Positions 22,534 through 31,430 of a stretch of DNA of 64,000 nt are shown here, in pieces (positions within the stretch are counted from its first letter, which is position 1; each line of letters begins with the position of its first letter). The position numbers and the translations under genes are program-made. Under the pieces are notes generated by a model, which had not been told where the DNA came from, did no database searches, and saw only the letters and a program-made list of their open reading frames with translations. This DNA comes from Arachnopeziza araneosa. Taxonomy: Eukaryota > Ascomycota > Leotiomycetes > Helotiales > Arachnopezizaceae. Where the stretch lies: NCBI GenBank assembly GCA_003988855.1, contig QYAI01000004.1, forward strand, positions 620,001-684,000, in the 5' to 3' direction.

Positions 22534-25251
22534 TCATCCAATCCAGTCAACGCTTGGATTTCTTGGATCTGTCTTATTGTCATTACGGACGCGAGGACTA
22601 CAACACGCTCTTCGATCCTCAGAATACGGGTCATGAGATGAGCTGGCTCTCTTGGCACCTGTCATGCTCCCATAGATACCAGTACAATCAACCTTGGGGA
22701 TCGGAGGACATTTGATAGCAAGCACACCCATCCTGTTAAGTAATCCGCTCCTCAATCTACTCAGTCGTTTGATCCCTGTCTCTGGGCCAGGAATCCACTG
22801 CTCCCTACCATCCAGATCCTCTCCTGGGCTTGGGGGTTTTGGTGACGGACATGCTGATGGCTTCCTCCATTTGGTGCAGGGATGGTCACGCTCGCCTTTA
22901 TGAACATTATCAATGGTACGAACCCTTTGATATCGTGGTGCAGTAGAGCTCCTCCTTCTTTCACCTGTGCTAGAACCAATTGAAGACCCGACTGCTGAAG
23001 ATTCTCCAATGCGTGGAGGAGCTTTTGGATGAGGTTTTATAATACTCTTTCTCCTGATCTCTTGAGTCGCTGGGAGCTTCGAGTTATCAAATGCAATCTG
23101 TTGAAAATTATTGAAATCCATGCTACGAGCATGCAATATTAGAGGAGTTTGTTCATTTAGAAAAGCTTTCGATGCTCTAGGAGCGATTGTGTTGGATGAG
23201 TTTGGCCCAAAGCTAGCATCTAGACCTAGATCGTGAAGTGATCGAGAAGTCGATAGATGTGGAGCTACTTCCATCTCGGGCAGAGGGGAAAACCAATCGT
23301 TGGTGGTTTTCCGTGGTGCCAACGGAGGAAATGAGACAACGTCTTGTACTTTAGTCTCTGCAGAAGTATATCTGGTGAATGGTTTGATCTTGGGGCTTGT
23401 TTTCCCTCTCGCATTCGAGGTAGAAGATAGAGCCGAAGATCGAATTGAAATTCCGCCGGTCGGATAAAAGACTGATGATGTAACCGCAGGTCGACTTGGA
23501 AGTGCTATGCCATCAATAAATCGACCAGTCTTTGAATAACTAGAATCATTAAGGTCTGAATCAGATGAGGTGACAACTAGTGAGATTTTGTTCTGTAGCA
23601 ACCGGCCTGACCATTCGCTAATTGAAGCACGAGCATTACTTGGATCGAAAGCATCCCCCTTATCCATTGGAAATTGCGAGGTAGAGAAGTCATCTGTTGA
23701 AAATTTACGAGCGTCTGAATCAGACACAGATGAAGATTCTTCATTCTCGTCACTAGAGATAACACTTGGAGTTTTCCTGCCATCCCAGACGATTTCATGA
23801 AAACTTTTTGATGGGGTTAGCTTAGGATTAGACTTCCTCCTCTGAACGACTTTGTTGACCTGGAGAAAGCCTTTAGAATCTGTATCAGAGACAGCAGAAA
23901 TATCTGCAACATTGCCGTTTGATTCAGCTTGTGGTCTTATATCTGCTCGACAGCAATCGCCTGAGACACTTGGCGATGGAGACGTTCGCTCAGAATTGAC
24001 CCCAGAATTTCGAGTTCGTGTTTCCGAACGGGAGATACCTTGAAGCTTATGTTGAAGTTTCGTTTCTATTAATTCTGTGATGATATTTATATCTTGGCTC
24101 GTGATTAGGTATGCCGCAGATTGGCGCCGTTGATGAAAGCCTTCAAACATAGAGAGTATGGGACTATAGCGATCTAAGGCATTCTTCCAATCACTCATCT
24201 GAGGATGGTTGACAGTTTCGGGCTGGGAAATGTTCTGACTAGCACGTCTTAGTGTTATGGATATTGGCGTGTCCAATTGCGCAGAAGGGACTTTGCGATG
24301 TGTCAACTTCTCTCGCACTGTACGAATTATATCAAGGTCGATCGCTCCTTTGGTGAAACTTGAACTCCTGTAGCGCTGGGCTTGAATGTTTGGAGCAAAC
24401 AAGTCATCGTTGTGTGAGGTTGTTGATAGTTGAGAAAGAATCTCTCTTATTGGTAGCGTAGATTCGAGGAGGAGCTGATGAGCACTAACTTCCACAGAAC
24501 TCCATCGTCGAGTGACAACTTGTTGCTGGGGTTTTCCTGACTGGTAATTTTTCGTAGATTCAGCTTCTCCGTTATTGGATTTACGAGGAGCTACAAGATC
24601 TGCGTAGTTTCGACAAAGCTCCTTCTGGCCTTTAGGAGCCGAAGGAACAGTTTGGCATCCAGGCAGCCACCAGGAGGATCGGCTCTGGTGCTCATGCATG
24701 GCTATTTTCTTTTCAGGTCTCTTATGTCGCCGTTTCCTTTGCTTCTTGCCATCTGGCATCGTGTTAGCCCTTTTAGGTTTTTGGATCATCGATAAGCTCT
24801 GGTCATTCTGCTTCTGTGCCTTATAGGGAGGGTTGTCATAGTCAGCTTGAAAGTGTGGAGCTTCGAGGTACTCGCTACTACTGTTGCTATATGGTGAACA
24901 AAGTGTATCAGACGAATGGAAAGAGTCGCTGACTAGTGACGCCGTGGACAAGTTATCCGATGCTGTTGTCGTTTTGAAATGTTGAGGTAAGGGGCGCTGG
25001 TTGAAATAACCTGATTCTTGCTTGAATAAATACGGTTCTAGGATCGGAGGCGTGTTAAGGAGACTGCGAGGGCTCAAAGTGACACCTGGAGCGCTTGGAG
25101 CATCACTGCCAGGGGTGGAAGCTCGTTCGTTTGTGCGAGGTTGACTTGAAAAGTAGCTACTTTCTAGTTTTGGCGACCTCTTTCCCTTGGAAAGTGGCGT
25201 ATCTTGGGTAGGATGATTTATCTGAAGGGTCGGAGTAGTACTTGAAGACAT
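22534..25251 (-). CDS. Large disordered Ser-rich protein, function unknown
   Basis: Single exon, 905 residues, start MSSSTTPTLQINHP. I do not recognise a catalytic domain. It is rich in Ser/Thr/Pro with many basophilic kinase-type sites (RRxS, e.g. TRRWSS, QRRKS, IRRKS) and a strongly basic stretch at about 169-182 (KKQRKRRHKRPEKK) that could act as a nuclear or membrane-binding signal. More ordered islands occur around WWLPGCQTVP (about 194-225), the helical stretch HQLLLESTLPIREILSQL, and ITSQDINIITELIETKLQHKL. The C-terminus has several Cys/Pro motifs (AIKCPPIPKVDCTGIYG). The uninterrupted 2.7-kb frame makes it a confident gene. A regulatory or scaffold role is only a guess. Confidence 0.8.
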   Translation of the reverse strand: MSSSTTPTLQINHPTQDTPLSKGKRSPKLESSYFSSQPRTNERASTPGSDAPSAPGVTLSPRSLLNTPPILEPYLFKQESGYFNQRPLPQHFKTTTASDNLSTASLVSDSFHSSDTLCSPYSNSSSEYLEAPHFQADYDNPPYKAQKQNDQSLSMIQKPKRANTMPDGKKQRKRRHKRPEKKIAMHEHQSRSSWWLPGCQTVPSAPKGQKELCRNYADLVAPRKSNNGEAESTKNYQSGKPQQQVVTRRWSSVEVSAHQLLLESTLPIREILSQLSTTSHNDDLFAPNIQAQRYRSSSFTKGAIDLDIIRTVREKLTHRKVPSAQLDTPISITLRRASQNISQPETVNHPQMSDWKNALDRYSPILSMFEGFHQRRQSAAYLITSQDINIITELIETKLQHKLQGISRSETRTRNSGVNSERTSPSPSVSGDCCRADIRPQAESNGNVADISAVSDTDSKGFLQVNKVVQRRKSNPKLTPSKSFHEIVWDGRKTPSVISSDENEESSSVSDSDARKFSTDDFSTSQFPMDKGDAFDPSNARASISEWSGRLLQNKISLVVTSSDSDLNDSSYSKTGRFIDGIALPSRPAVTSSVFYPTGGISIRSSALSSTSNARGKTSPKIKPFTRYTSAETKVQDVVSFPPLAPRKTTNDWFSPLPEMEVAPHLSTSRSLHDLGLDASFGPNSSNTIAPRASKAFLNEQTPLILHARSMDFNNFQQIAFDNSKLPATQEIRRKSIIKPHPKAPPRIGESSAVGSSIGSSTGERRRSSTAPRYQRVRTIDNVHKGERDHPCTKWRKPSACPSPKPPSPGEDLDGREQWIPGPETGIKRLSRLRSGLLNRMGVLAIKCPPIPKVDCTGIYGSMTGAKRASSSHDPYSEDRRACCSPRVRNDNKTDPRNPSVDWIG

Positions 25252-25936
25252 GATGGGATGAGATACCTAGGGCGATAAGGGTAGTAGGATGAAGCATATT
25301 TCGAGATGACACACGCTCAATTGAGTAGAGAATAGGATAATGATCTAAGGAGACGTCAGCGATTCAGAAGTTGCTGGGTGGAGTGCAGGTTACACGGGAA
25401 GGTGCGATGAAGGAATGTTATGATGGCTCGTTCATAGTGAGACAGTATTCTATTCCTTCTTATACTGAACCAAATTTCTAGTCCTATGCTACAGAAAGAA
25501 TATGTACAAAAACATAAGACTCTGCTTATGAGTGAAGCCACGCAATGCTACAAATAGCAAACAGACAAGAGCTGTCTAAAAGAAATTTCATTATCGTAAC
25601 ACCGTTAAAACATAATCCTGAAAGTCTGTTGAGAGCCTTGTCATACAACACATATTTCGATCCAATCATTAGTCAGGAGAAGATGTTTTCAAGAGTGGTA
25701 ATTGCCAGACGTTGAGTGGTTGATCGGATTATGTGGTGGCGGAGATCAGCCAATCACAAGCGAGTGAATTCAAATTTCCAAGCAAGGCTGTGTTCATGAC
25801 CGCATAAAGAGCAAGGCCGAATCCAAAATCACTTCTCTTCAACACACAAGAAAAACTCCCTTACAAGCACTAAAGAGCCTCTTCAGCCATTTTTTGTCCC
25901 TCTACAGAATCCAAATCCACCAATCGAAGTCTCAAA
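25252..25936. promoter_or_regulatory. Divergent promoter region, 905-residue protein / metallothionein-like gene
   Basis: 685 bp between divergent starts. A CCAAT box (25750-25754) and a TATA-like cataaag near 25803 lie about 130-190 bp upstream of the cysteine-rich gene ATG. No clear metal-response motif was identified by eye. Confidence 0.4.
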
Positions 25937-26417
25937 ATGGTTACCCCAACTACCTGCTGTGGCAAGAACGGCCAAGGCTGCGTCTGGTAATCTACCTTCA
26001 TTCCCTCCATTGTACCTTCCCCAACTTACCAACATTATAGTGCACAACAAGCCAAATGTTCCTGCGGAGAGAAATCTGCACTTCATTGCAGCTGTGACAA
26101 GGCCGAAACTGAGAACAGCGTCACCGGTGCACGTTGCTCATGCCGTAGGCTCCCTTCAATTACTTCCACGCAATACATACTAACAGGCAACGAAAAGGTG
26201 CACGTCCAGCTGGCTCATGTACCTGTGAGCGCGCTGCTACCGAGAACGCCGCCGTAACTGGTGACCTCTGCTCATGTGGTGCTCGTCCAGCTAGTAAGTT
26301 GATCTTGTATTCGGATACCGAATGGAGGCTGATGAGGGTTGAGATGCCTGTTCTTGCGAGAAAGCTACCGACGGCGGTCTTCTCCCAACGGAAACAGACT
26401 TCACCACTAAGTACTAG
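25937..26417 (+). CDS. Cysteine-rich metallothionein-like protein (DUF7871-type)
   Basis: Four small exons: 25937-25986, 26041-26144, 26198-26293, 26344-26417, giving 107 residues. Splicing (phases 2, 1, 1; introns 54, 53, 50 bp, branch site tactaac in the second) joins TCCGKNGQGCVCAQQAKCSC, HCSCDKAETENSVTGARCSC, RARPAGSCTCERAATEN and LCSCGARPANACSCEKATD. There are 16 Cys in all, mostly as Cys-X-Cys pairs, arranged as repeats of CxC plus a spacer containing T/AEN and GARP(A). There are no aromatic residues in the Cys core and no signal peptide, so it is probably a cytosolic metal-binding protein. The fungal family is widespread and Cys-rich; metal buffering is inferred from composition and not demonstrated. 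No single exon is long enough to show as a conventional ORF. Confidence 0.85.
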
Positions 26418-26463
26418 AAGTGTCATGACAAGTCGGGCTCGGCGTTGATATTACATCTGCAAT

Positions 26464-26859
26464 ATGGCATTCGCCATGGAGTTCTGGGAGTTGCTCCTCG
26501 GCACTGCTATTGTTTCCGAATTATTAGACTGGTGGGCATGGGTTTTAGGCCTTTTTGCATTCTTCAGCATCACAACATCTTCTTTCTCTCTGTGTTTCGT
26601 TTTCACCAGTTTTTGGGCGTTCCCTCAACTCTACCGATTTCCGGCAAAGTTTTTGAGGGTTCTCCACACTGAATTGGCTGTCAATGTGATCATTGCCTGG
26701 TACTGGTGTCAGAGAAAATGGGAGAGGAAGAAATCTCAAAGAGAGGAACTGGCTCTTTCTCAAATCCGTCCTGGGAAGGTTAGGCGGAATTGTAGAGAAT
26801 CATCATACGGGCTTGTCGAGCCTGTTGTGGGACAATCTGCTGGCCTGAACAGAAAATAG
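26464..26859 (+). CDS. Possible small membrane protein (131 residues), doubtful
   Basis: The ORF starts 47 bp after the stop of the metallothionein-like gene, so it may simply lie in that gene's 3' UTR. The first 80 residues are strongly hydrophobic with many Trp/Phe (ELLDWWAWVLGLFAFF, NVIIAWYWCQ), giving two or three possible membrane helices, followed by a basic tail (RKWERKKSQREE). No family is recognised, and no intron or promoter supports it. Confidence 0.25.
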   Translation: MAFAMEFWELLLGTAIVSELLDWWAWVLGLFAFFSITTSSFSLCFVFTSFWAFPQLYRFPAKFLRVLHTELAVNVIIAWYWCQRKWERKKSQREELALSQIRPGKVRRNCRESSYGLVEPVVGQSAGLNRK

Positions 26860-26969
26860 AACATTGAATTCCCATAACTCCATCCTAGATGCAGTATAAC
26901 CATAAATCCGTTCTTCATGCCATCATTGCTACGCTCATGTTCCCTATTATCCTACCAATCCCGTCCTTT

Positions 26970-27485
26970 TTAAACCAATGAAGTCCACGCTCCCCAGACC
27001 CCCGAAGCAAGACTTATCGCCGCCCTCCCTAAACACAGGACACCCCACCAGTCTACCAACTCATGTGCGCTCTTCCCCCTCGGTAACCCCAACTCAGTCA
27101 ACTCCTCATCCAAGCCAAGTGTCTTTGTACTATCCACCCTCTCCAGCAACTGTGCATTCGTCCCACTCATCACCAAGAGGGTATATGGCACAATCCCGAT
27201 AGCCAACACACCCGCCGTCGCATAGTTTATGGCTTTTGTCTTATCCTCGTCCATATATGCAAGGTAGGCGTAAGACAGAGCAGACACGAAAGCTAAAGGG
27301 ACTGCCATGGTTTTGCCAGTGTGAAAAGCGCCGCTCCACTGTCTAAGTAGCAGCGTGGCCGGTGCTTTGAGGAGAGACGGAACAAGAATCACGCTGATGG
27401 TTAGATTGCACCCTGCAAGGAGTATAGAGGTTGTTAAGCCGAGAGTTTGGGCAACCCGAATGGGGAGGGGTGTGAGGGGTGGCAT
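26970..27485 (-). CDS. DUF1772 (anthrone-oxygenase-like) small membrane protein
   Basis: Single exon, 171 residues. The ATG at 27485 gives MPPLTPLPIRVAQTLGL, and the frame upstream is low-complexity Pro/Ala sequence that looks like leader. Four hydrophobic segments: about 11-35 (TLGLTTSILLAGCNLTISVIL), 55-75 (AVPLAFVSALSYAYLAY), 83-105 (YATAGVLAIGIVPYTLLVM) and the C-terminal segment at about 145-165. Motifs NAQLLERV and WWGVLCLGRAAI match DUF1772. Some DUF1772 members act as anthrone oxygenases in polyketide pathways, but no polyketide synthase lies in this window, so a biosynthetic role is unsupported. Confidence 0.82.
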   Translation of the reverse strand: MPPLTPLPIRVAQTLGLTTSILLAGCNLTISVILVPSLLKAPATLLLRQWSGAFHTGKTMAVPLAFVSALSYAYLAYMDEDKTKAINYATAGVLAIGIVPYTLLVMSGTNAQLLERVDSTKTLGLDEELTELGLPRGKSAHELVDWWGVLCLGRAAISLASGVWGAWTSLV

Positions 27486-28179
27486 TTTGGTGGTCGAGTG
27501 TCGATTCGGCGTAAGGTTCGTAGATTTGTGTCGTGATCGATGGAATGTCGATGTGAATATAGATGCTGCTTGCAGTTGGATTGAGAGAGTTGAAGATTTG
27601 GGAGCTGTTATTATATATGCAAGTTCGAGAAGAGGAGGAGCAGGAGCTGGAGGCAGAGCCGGAGCTGGAGCTCCAACCAATTCCGCAGCGTCTTTCTGCC
27701 ATTTCTTCGGACACGGACAGCGCCCCAGTGCAGCACGTGAATCAAAGCAATTCGGCGTCTCCAGGGCGGACTTGGACAAAGAAAAAGTCCGATGCCTCGC
27801 TCAACCTTCTTCGGTCCTCTGTCTTTCTCCATGCGCAGATCATCTAGACTTCTACTTTACCGCTATCATGATCTTGATGCTACCTGTACCTGGCGATCAG
27901 CATCGCAGTCAATCAAGGAAACCCATCAACACATGAAAAAGCCCAGACCCAGAAGACCCTGGCCTGGATTCACTTCTCGATGCAAGAAATCGATGACAAT
28001 GTGGCTTCCCTTGTCCGCAAAATAAATGACGTAGCTATATTTACCTCGCGTACCTGAAAATTCACCAGACATAGACTTCAATTGATCCTCCCCTCTTCAA
28101 TTGCTCTTCAGCCCATTCGTCTTCCTCTTCTCCTTATCAATTTCAATCCTAAAATCTCACAATCCAATCTCCTCTCAAA
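27486..28179. promoter_or_regulatory. Divergent promoter region, DUF1772 / mitochondrial protein
   Basis: 694 bp between divergent starts. Antisense-looking ORFs here are low-complexity (Glu/Leu or Ser/Arg runs) and are rejected. A TATA-like tatattta lies near 28035. Confidence 0.35.
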
Positions 28180-29376
28180 ATGCTTGCCTCAAGAACTGCA
28201 ACCAGAGCAGCAGCTCGCTCTCTGCGCAACACCTCCATCCGCACTCGAGCCCGCACCTTCGCCTCAGAAACCACCGCCTCAACCGCCAAAGTCGGCGGTT
28301 CATCCGCTGTTGTAGGAGGCATAGTAGGCGGTGCCCTCGTCTTTGCAGGCGGATATGGCTACTACCACTTCTCAGGAGCTAAGACACTCGTGAACGCAGC
28401 ATCGAGCACAAAATCCAAATTCCAACAGCTGACCCAGACGCTACCAGACGCACCCGAACCCAACGAGGCAATCAAATGGCTGAGATCCACCGCAACAGGT
28501 TATGCGGCCTTCATTCCTGGTGCAACGGGCTATGTCAACTCAGCATTCGATGACCTCGAGAGCGTGCAGAAAAATCACGGCAAGGAAGTCGATCAGATCG
28601 TTAATGGAGCCTACAGTGATCTCAAAGCCGCCACTAAGGGAGGAGTGGACATGGAGACGGCCAAAAAATCCTGGGACATCGTGCAGAACACTATCAAGAA
28701 GCTCAGCGAGTTAGCTGGTGATTCCATGAACGAGATCTTAGATCACCATCCCGAAATCAAAGAGAAGATTGGCGGAAACTTGGATCAATTAAAGGATATG
28801 GCTGACTCCTATGGACCTGATGCTAAGAAGGAGATCGAGAAGACGTACAATCAAGTTAGCGACGTACTGAAGGGTGGGATCTCTGTGGATACAGTGTCTA
28901 AGATTCAGAAGGTGGTGAACGACTCGACGCAGCGTATCCAAAAGCTAGGTGATGAAGCCTGGAAGAAGGGCTTGGAGCAGGCGAAGTCACAATTGGATAA
29001 GAATCTAGAGATCAAGAAATTTGTCGAGGAAAACGCCGAGACGTTGAAGAAGGGAAATGTGAGCGAGGTTTGGAGTAAGGTATCGAAAGCCATCGAGTCA
29101 GGGAATGTGCAAGATCTCAAGGATTATGCCAAGCAAGCTGGAGAGAAGGCGAAAAAGAGTGGATTTGGTCAAGGCATTGAGCAGTATATCAAGATGGTTC
29201 CCGGAGGAAGTGAGATATTGCCCAGATTGAAGAAGCTGCAAGAAGTTGCGACAGAGAGAGGTGATGAAGCACAGGAGATTGTTAAGAAGGCTTTTGAAGA
29301 TGTGCAAAACGTCTTACAGAAGCGAACGAAGGAGATTGAGAAATTGGCTGAGAAAGCAAAGGAGGAAGCCAAGTAA
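28180..29376 (+). CDS. Mitochondrial membrane-anchored helical protein, function unknown
   Basis: Single exon, 398 residues. The N-terminus is a classical matrix-targeting presequence (MLASRTATRAAARSLRNTS, Arg-rich, no acidic residues before about 30). A Gly-rich hydrophobic segment follows at about 42-62 (SAVVGGIVGGALVFAGGYGY), likely one inner-membrane helix. The remaining 330 residues are almost entirely amphipathic helix rich in Lys/Glu/Ala, with repeats resembling apolipoprotein or LEA-type heptads (e.g. KKEIEKTYNQVSDVLKGG, RTKEIEKLAEKAKEEAK). I do not recognise a named family. A structural or lipid-associated role is conjecture. Confidence 0.85.
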   Translation: MLASRTATRAAARSLRNTSIRTRARTFASETTASTAKVGGSSAVVGGIVGGALVFAGGYGYYHFSGAKTLVNAASSTKSKFQQLTQTLPDAPEPNEAIKWLRSTATGYAAFIPGATGYVNSAFDDLESVQKNHGKEVDQIVNGAYSDLKAATKGGVDMETAKKSWDIVQNTIKKLSELAGDSMNEILDHHPEIKEKIGGNLDQLKDMADSYGPDAKKEIEKTYNQVSDVLKGGISVDTVSKIQKVVNDSTQRIQKLGDEAWKKGLEQAKSQLDKNLEIKKFVEENAETLKKGNVSEVWSKVSKAIESGNVQDLKDYAKQAGEKAKKSGFGQGIEQYIKMVPGGSEILPRLKKLQEVATERGDEAQEIVKKAFEDVQNVLQKRTKEIEKLAEKAKEEAK

Positions 29377-29476
29377 AAGAATCACACAGGTTACATTTTG
29401 ATTTGCATTGTTCTATTCATAGCTAGCATAGGTCGGACGCATCAAAACAGGCAAGGAATGGAGTTCCGGTTTCTGT

Positions 29477-31169
29477 TTACCAAATCTGATATCCATGGTA
29501 TCCATCTCCACCGTATGCTTTCTCTCCGGCCAGTGTCCAGCCCTCTCTTTTCTTCAGCCAATCGCCTCCAAGAAATTGTCTGATACAAGTATCAGCCGGT
29601 TTCGCTTGTGGGCTCTCAAGCGGCACTAATTTGTAGAAGTTCTCATCAATTGTTGTTGGTTGACAACTACATTTCCCTTCTCGACGGGGAGGGCAGTGGT
29701 GATTGATGCTATGCTGGTATCCTATATCTCTGAAAAACCACACTTCACTCTTTGGCAAGAACATTGCTACACTGAGGGTATGAACCGGAGCGTCTCCAAA
29801 GCGCTCATAATAAAAACCACCAGCTCTGTCCAGCCAACTGAAGTAAGCTTCATTTGCTTCGCCCCTCCAGAAATTGAGAGAGCCAATCTCAAAGTTGGAG
29901 AAAAATTGGCAGTTATTGTATTCTCCTCCAGCTTGGGCATCAATCAACCAGCCCAGATCTGCTTCGGGGTGAATGAGGTTTGGATGTGCCGCTGCGAACT
30001 CCTTGGTCTTACTCCATAGTGAAGGAAAAGATCGAGCGTCGTCTAGGATATTCATGTTGAAGCCATACTTGAGATTGTTATCGCGCATAAAGCGAAAGAT
30101 ATCATAATCTATATCGCAGAAATAGTGGACCTATCTTCCGTTATTCGACGACCTCGGGTTGTGTTACTTAATCTTACATCTGGTTCGACTCTCCAGTACC
30201 AATCATAGTTCTTCAAAAAAGGATGCTTGTAGAAGAACCCACTATTCCAACGACACATATGATGATAGCTCACCATCCATCCCTTCCCAACACCGATCGT
30301 CCCAAGATATTCAAGACTATTCTCAAAGCGAGTCTCATCAATCCATTTCGGAAGTGACCAGTGTTCCTTTGGGACTAACTCGTAGTAGCATTTTGCTGAA
30401 GTCATGTTGCGAGTTCCAGCTTTGAACTCTTCGGTGAACGGCTCGTCGTTGAAAAAAATCCACGGATACTGCCAAATTTGAGTTTCTTGACCCCAGGGTA
30501 GAAAAAGATGGTATCACCTACCTGGTATTTTCTATTCCACCTATATTCCAGCTGCCGCATACTTTGCATCATTCCCTCCAATTCTGAATTTCGCACTAGA
30601 CTGATGATAGCAGCTCGAGGTCTCCCATTCCCGCTGATATATGATAGATGAGGTATCCTCCTTGTTGAGACTGCATATTTGTCGTTTGAGTTCTCTGCTA
30701 GCCACTTTATGGGATCCGTTTGAGTCCTATTTGAGAGAGGAATAACTGCTCGAGTATGCTGAAAGGCTGAGAAGTCATGGATGTCTGGGATGACATCGGT
30801 ATGCCAAGTTTTCACTTGAACGAAATAGAGAACCAGAAATGTGCAAACAACAAATGGAATATAACGACACAGATTCAGTCGATTCACGATATGGCCATAC
30901 CGGACTTTCGCTGTGTGGGAAGATAAATATCTTCGAATGTTGATGACGGGTGGGATGGACACATCATTGATTTGCCAAGTAGATATCTTCCATTTTTGCT
31001 TCGGTGGTGTCCTCCAGAATTCTGTGGATCCTGTACTTGGTGATGATCCTATCGTGTTGAACGATGACCAGGTGCTGCTTGATGAAGGTCGTACTGGAGT
31101 GTAAGGAAGGGAGACATGCATATTGGCAAGCGACCGCAGGCCTCTGTTGGCCATTATCGGAGTATTCAT
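29477..31169 (-). CDS. Alpha-1,2-mannosyltransferase, KRE2/MNT1 family (GT15)
   Basis: Exons on the minus strand: 31169-30522, 30468-30178, 30130-29477, giving 530 residues (both junctions phase 0; introns 53 and 47 bp). It is a type II Golgi protein with its membrane anchor at about 101-120 (CRYIPFVVCTFLVLYFVQVK). Catalytic-domain landmarks are RAAIISLVRNSELEGM, YPWIFFNDEPFTEEFK (217-232), YDWYWRVEPDVHYFCDIDYD (ending about 323), YNNCQFFSNFEIG with the presumed catalytic Glu at 394, and ERFGDAPVHTLSVAMF. It adds alpha-1,2-mannose to N- or O-linked glycans from GDP-mannose. The cytosolic tail of about 100 residues is long for GT15 members, and no ATG lies closer to the anchor. Confidence 0.92.
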
Positions 31170-31430
31170 GGTATCGAAAGTTACAATCGGGTTTTTAAGT
31201 TGATTTTGAAGGCTGGTAGGACAGGAAGGTGCATCTCATAGTCAAAAAAGTTACTTCCAAACTAGATTGAGGCAGCACGTAACAAGGAAAGAGCAAAGGT
31301 AAGTTCCCTTTTGTATCTCACCTGCCTCGAAATATTACAGTAAAACTACAATCATATCTGCAACCCTAACGCCCTGTCTTGAGTGTTTAACTCGATGCTA
31401 CCCAAACGCCAATGCATACATTTGGATAAT

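Noticed and set aside
27355..27936. 193-codon plus-strand ORF
   Set aside because: Mostly antisense to the DUF1772 gene and its leader; low-complexity Gly/Ala/Arg sequence.
16410..29376. Secondary-metabolite gene cluster (MFS transporter, FAD oxidase, DUF1772)
   Set aside because: No PKS, NRPS, terpene or RiPP core enzyme is present; the genes are separated by unrelated ones, and the FAD enzyme is a peroxisomal DAAO.
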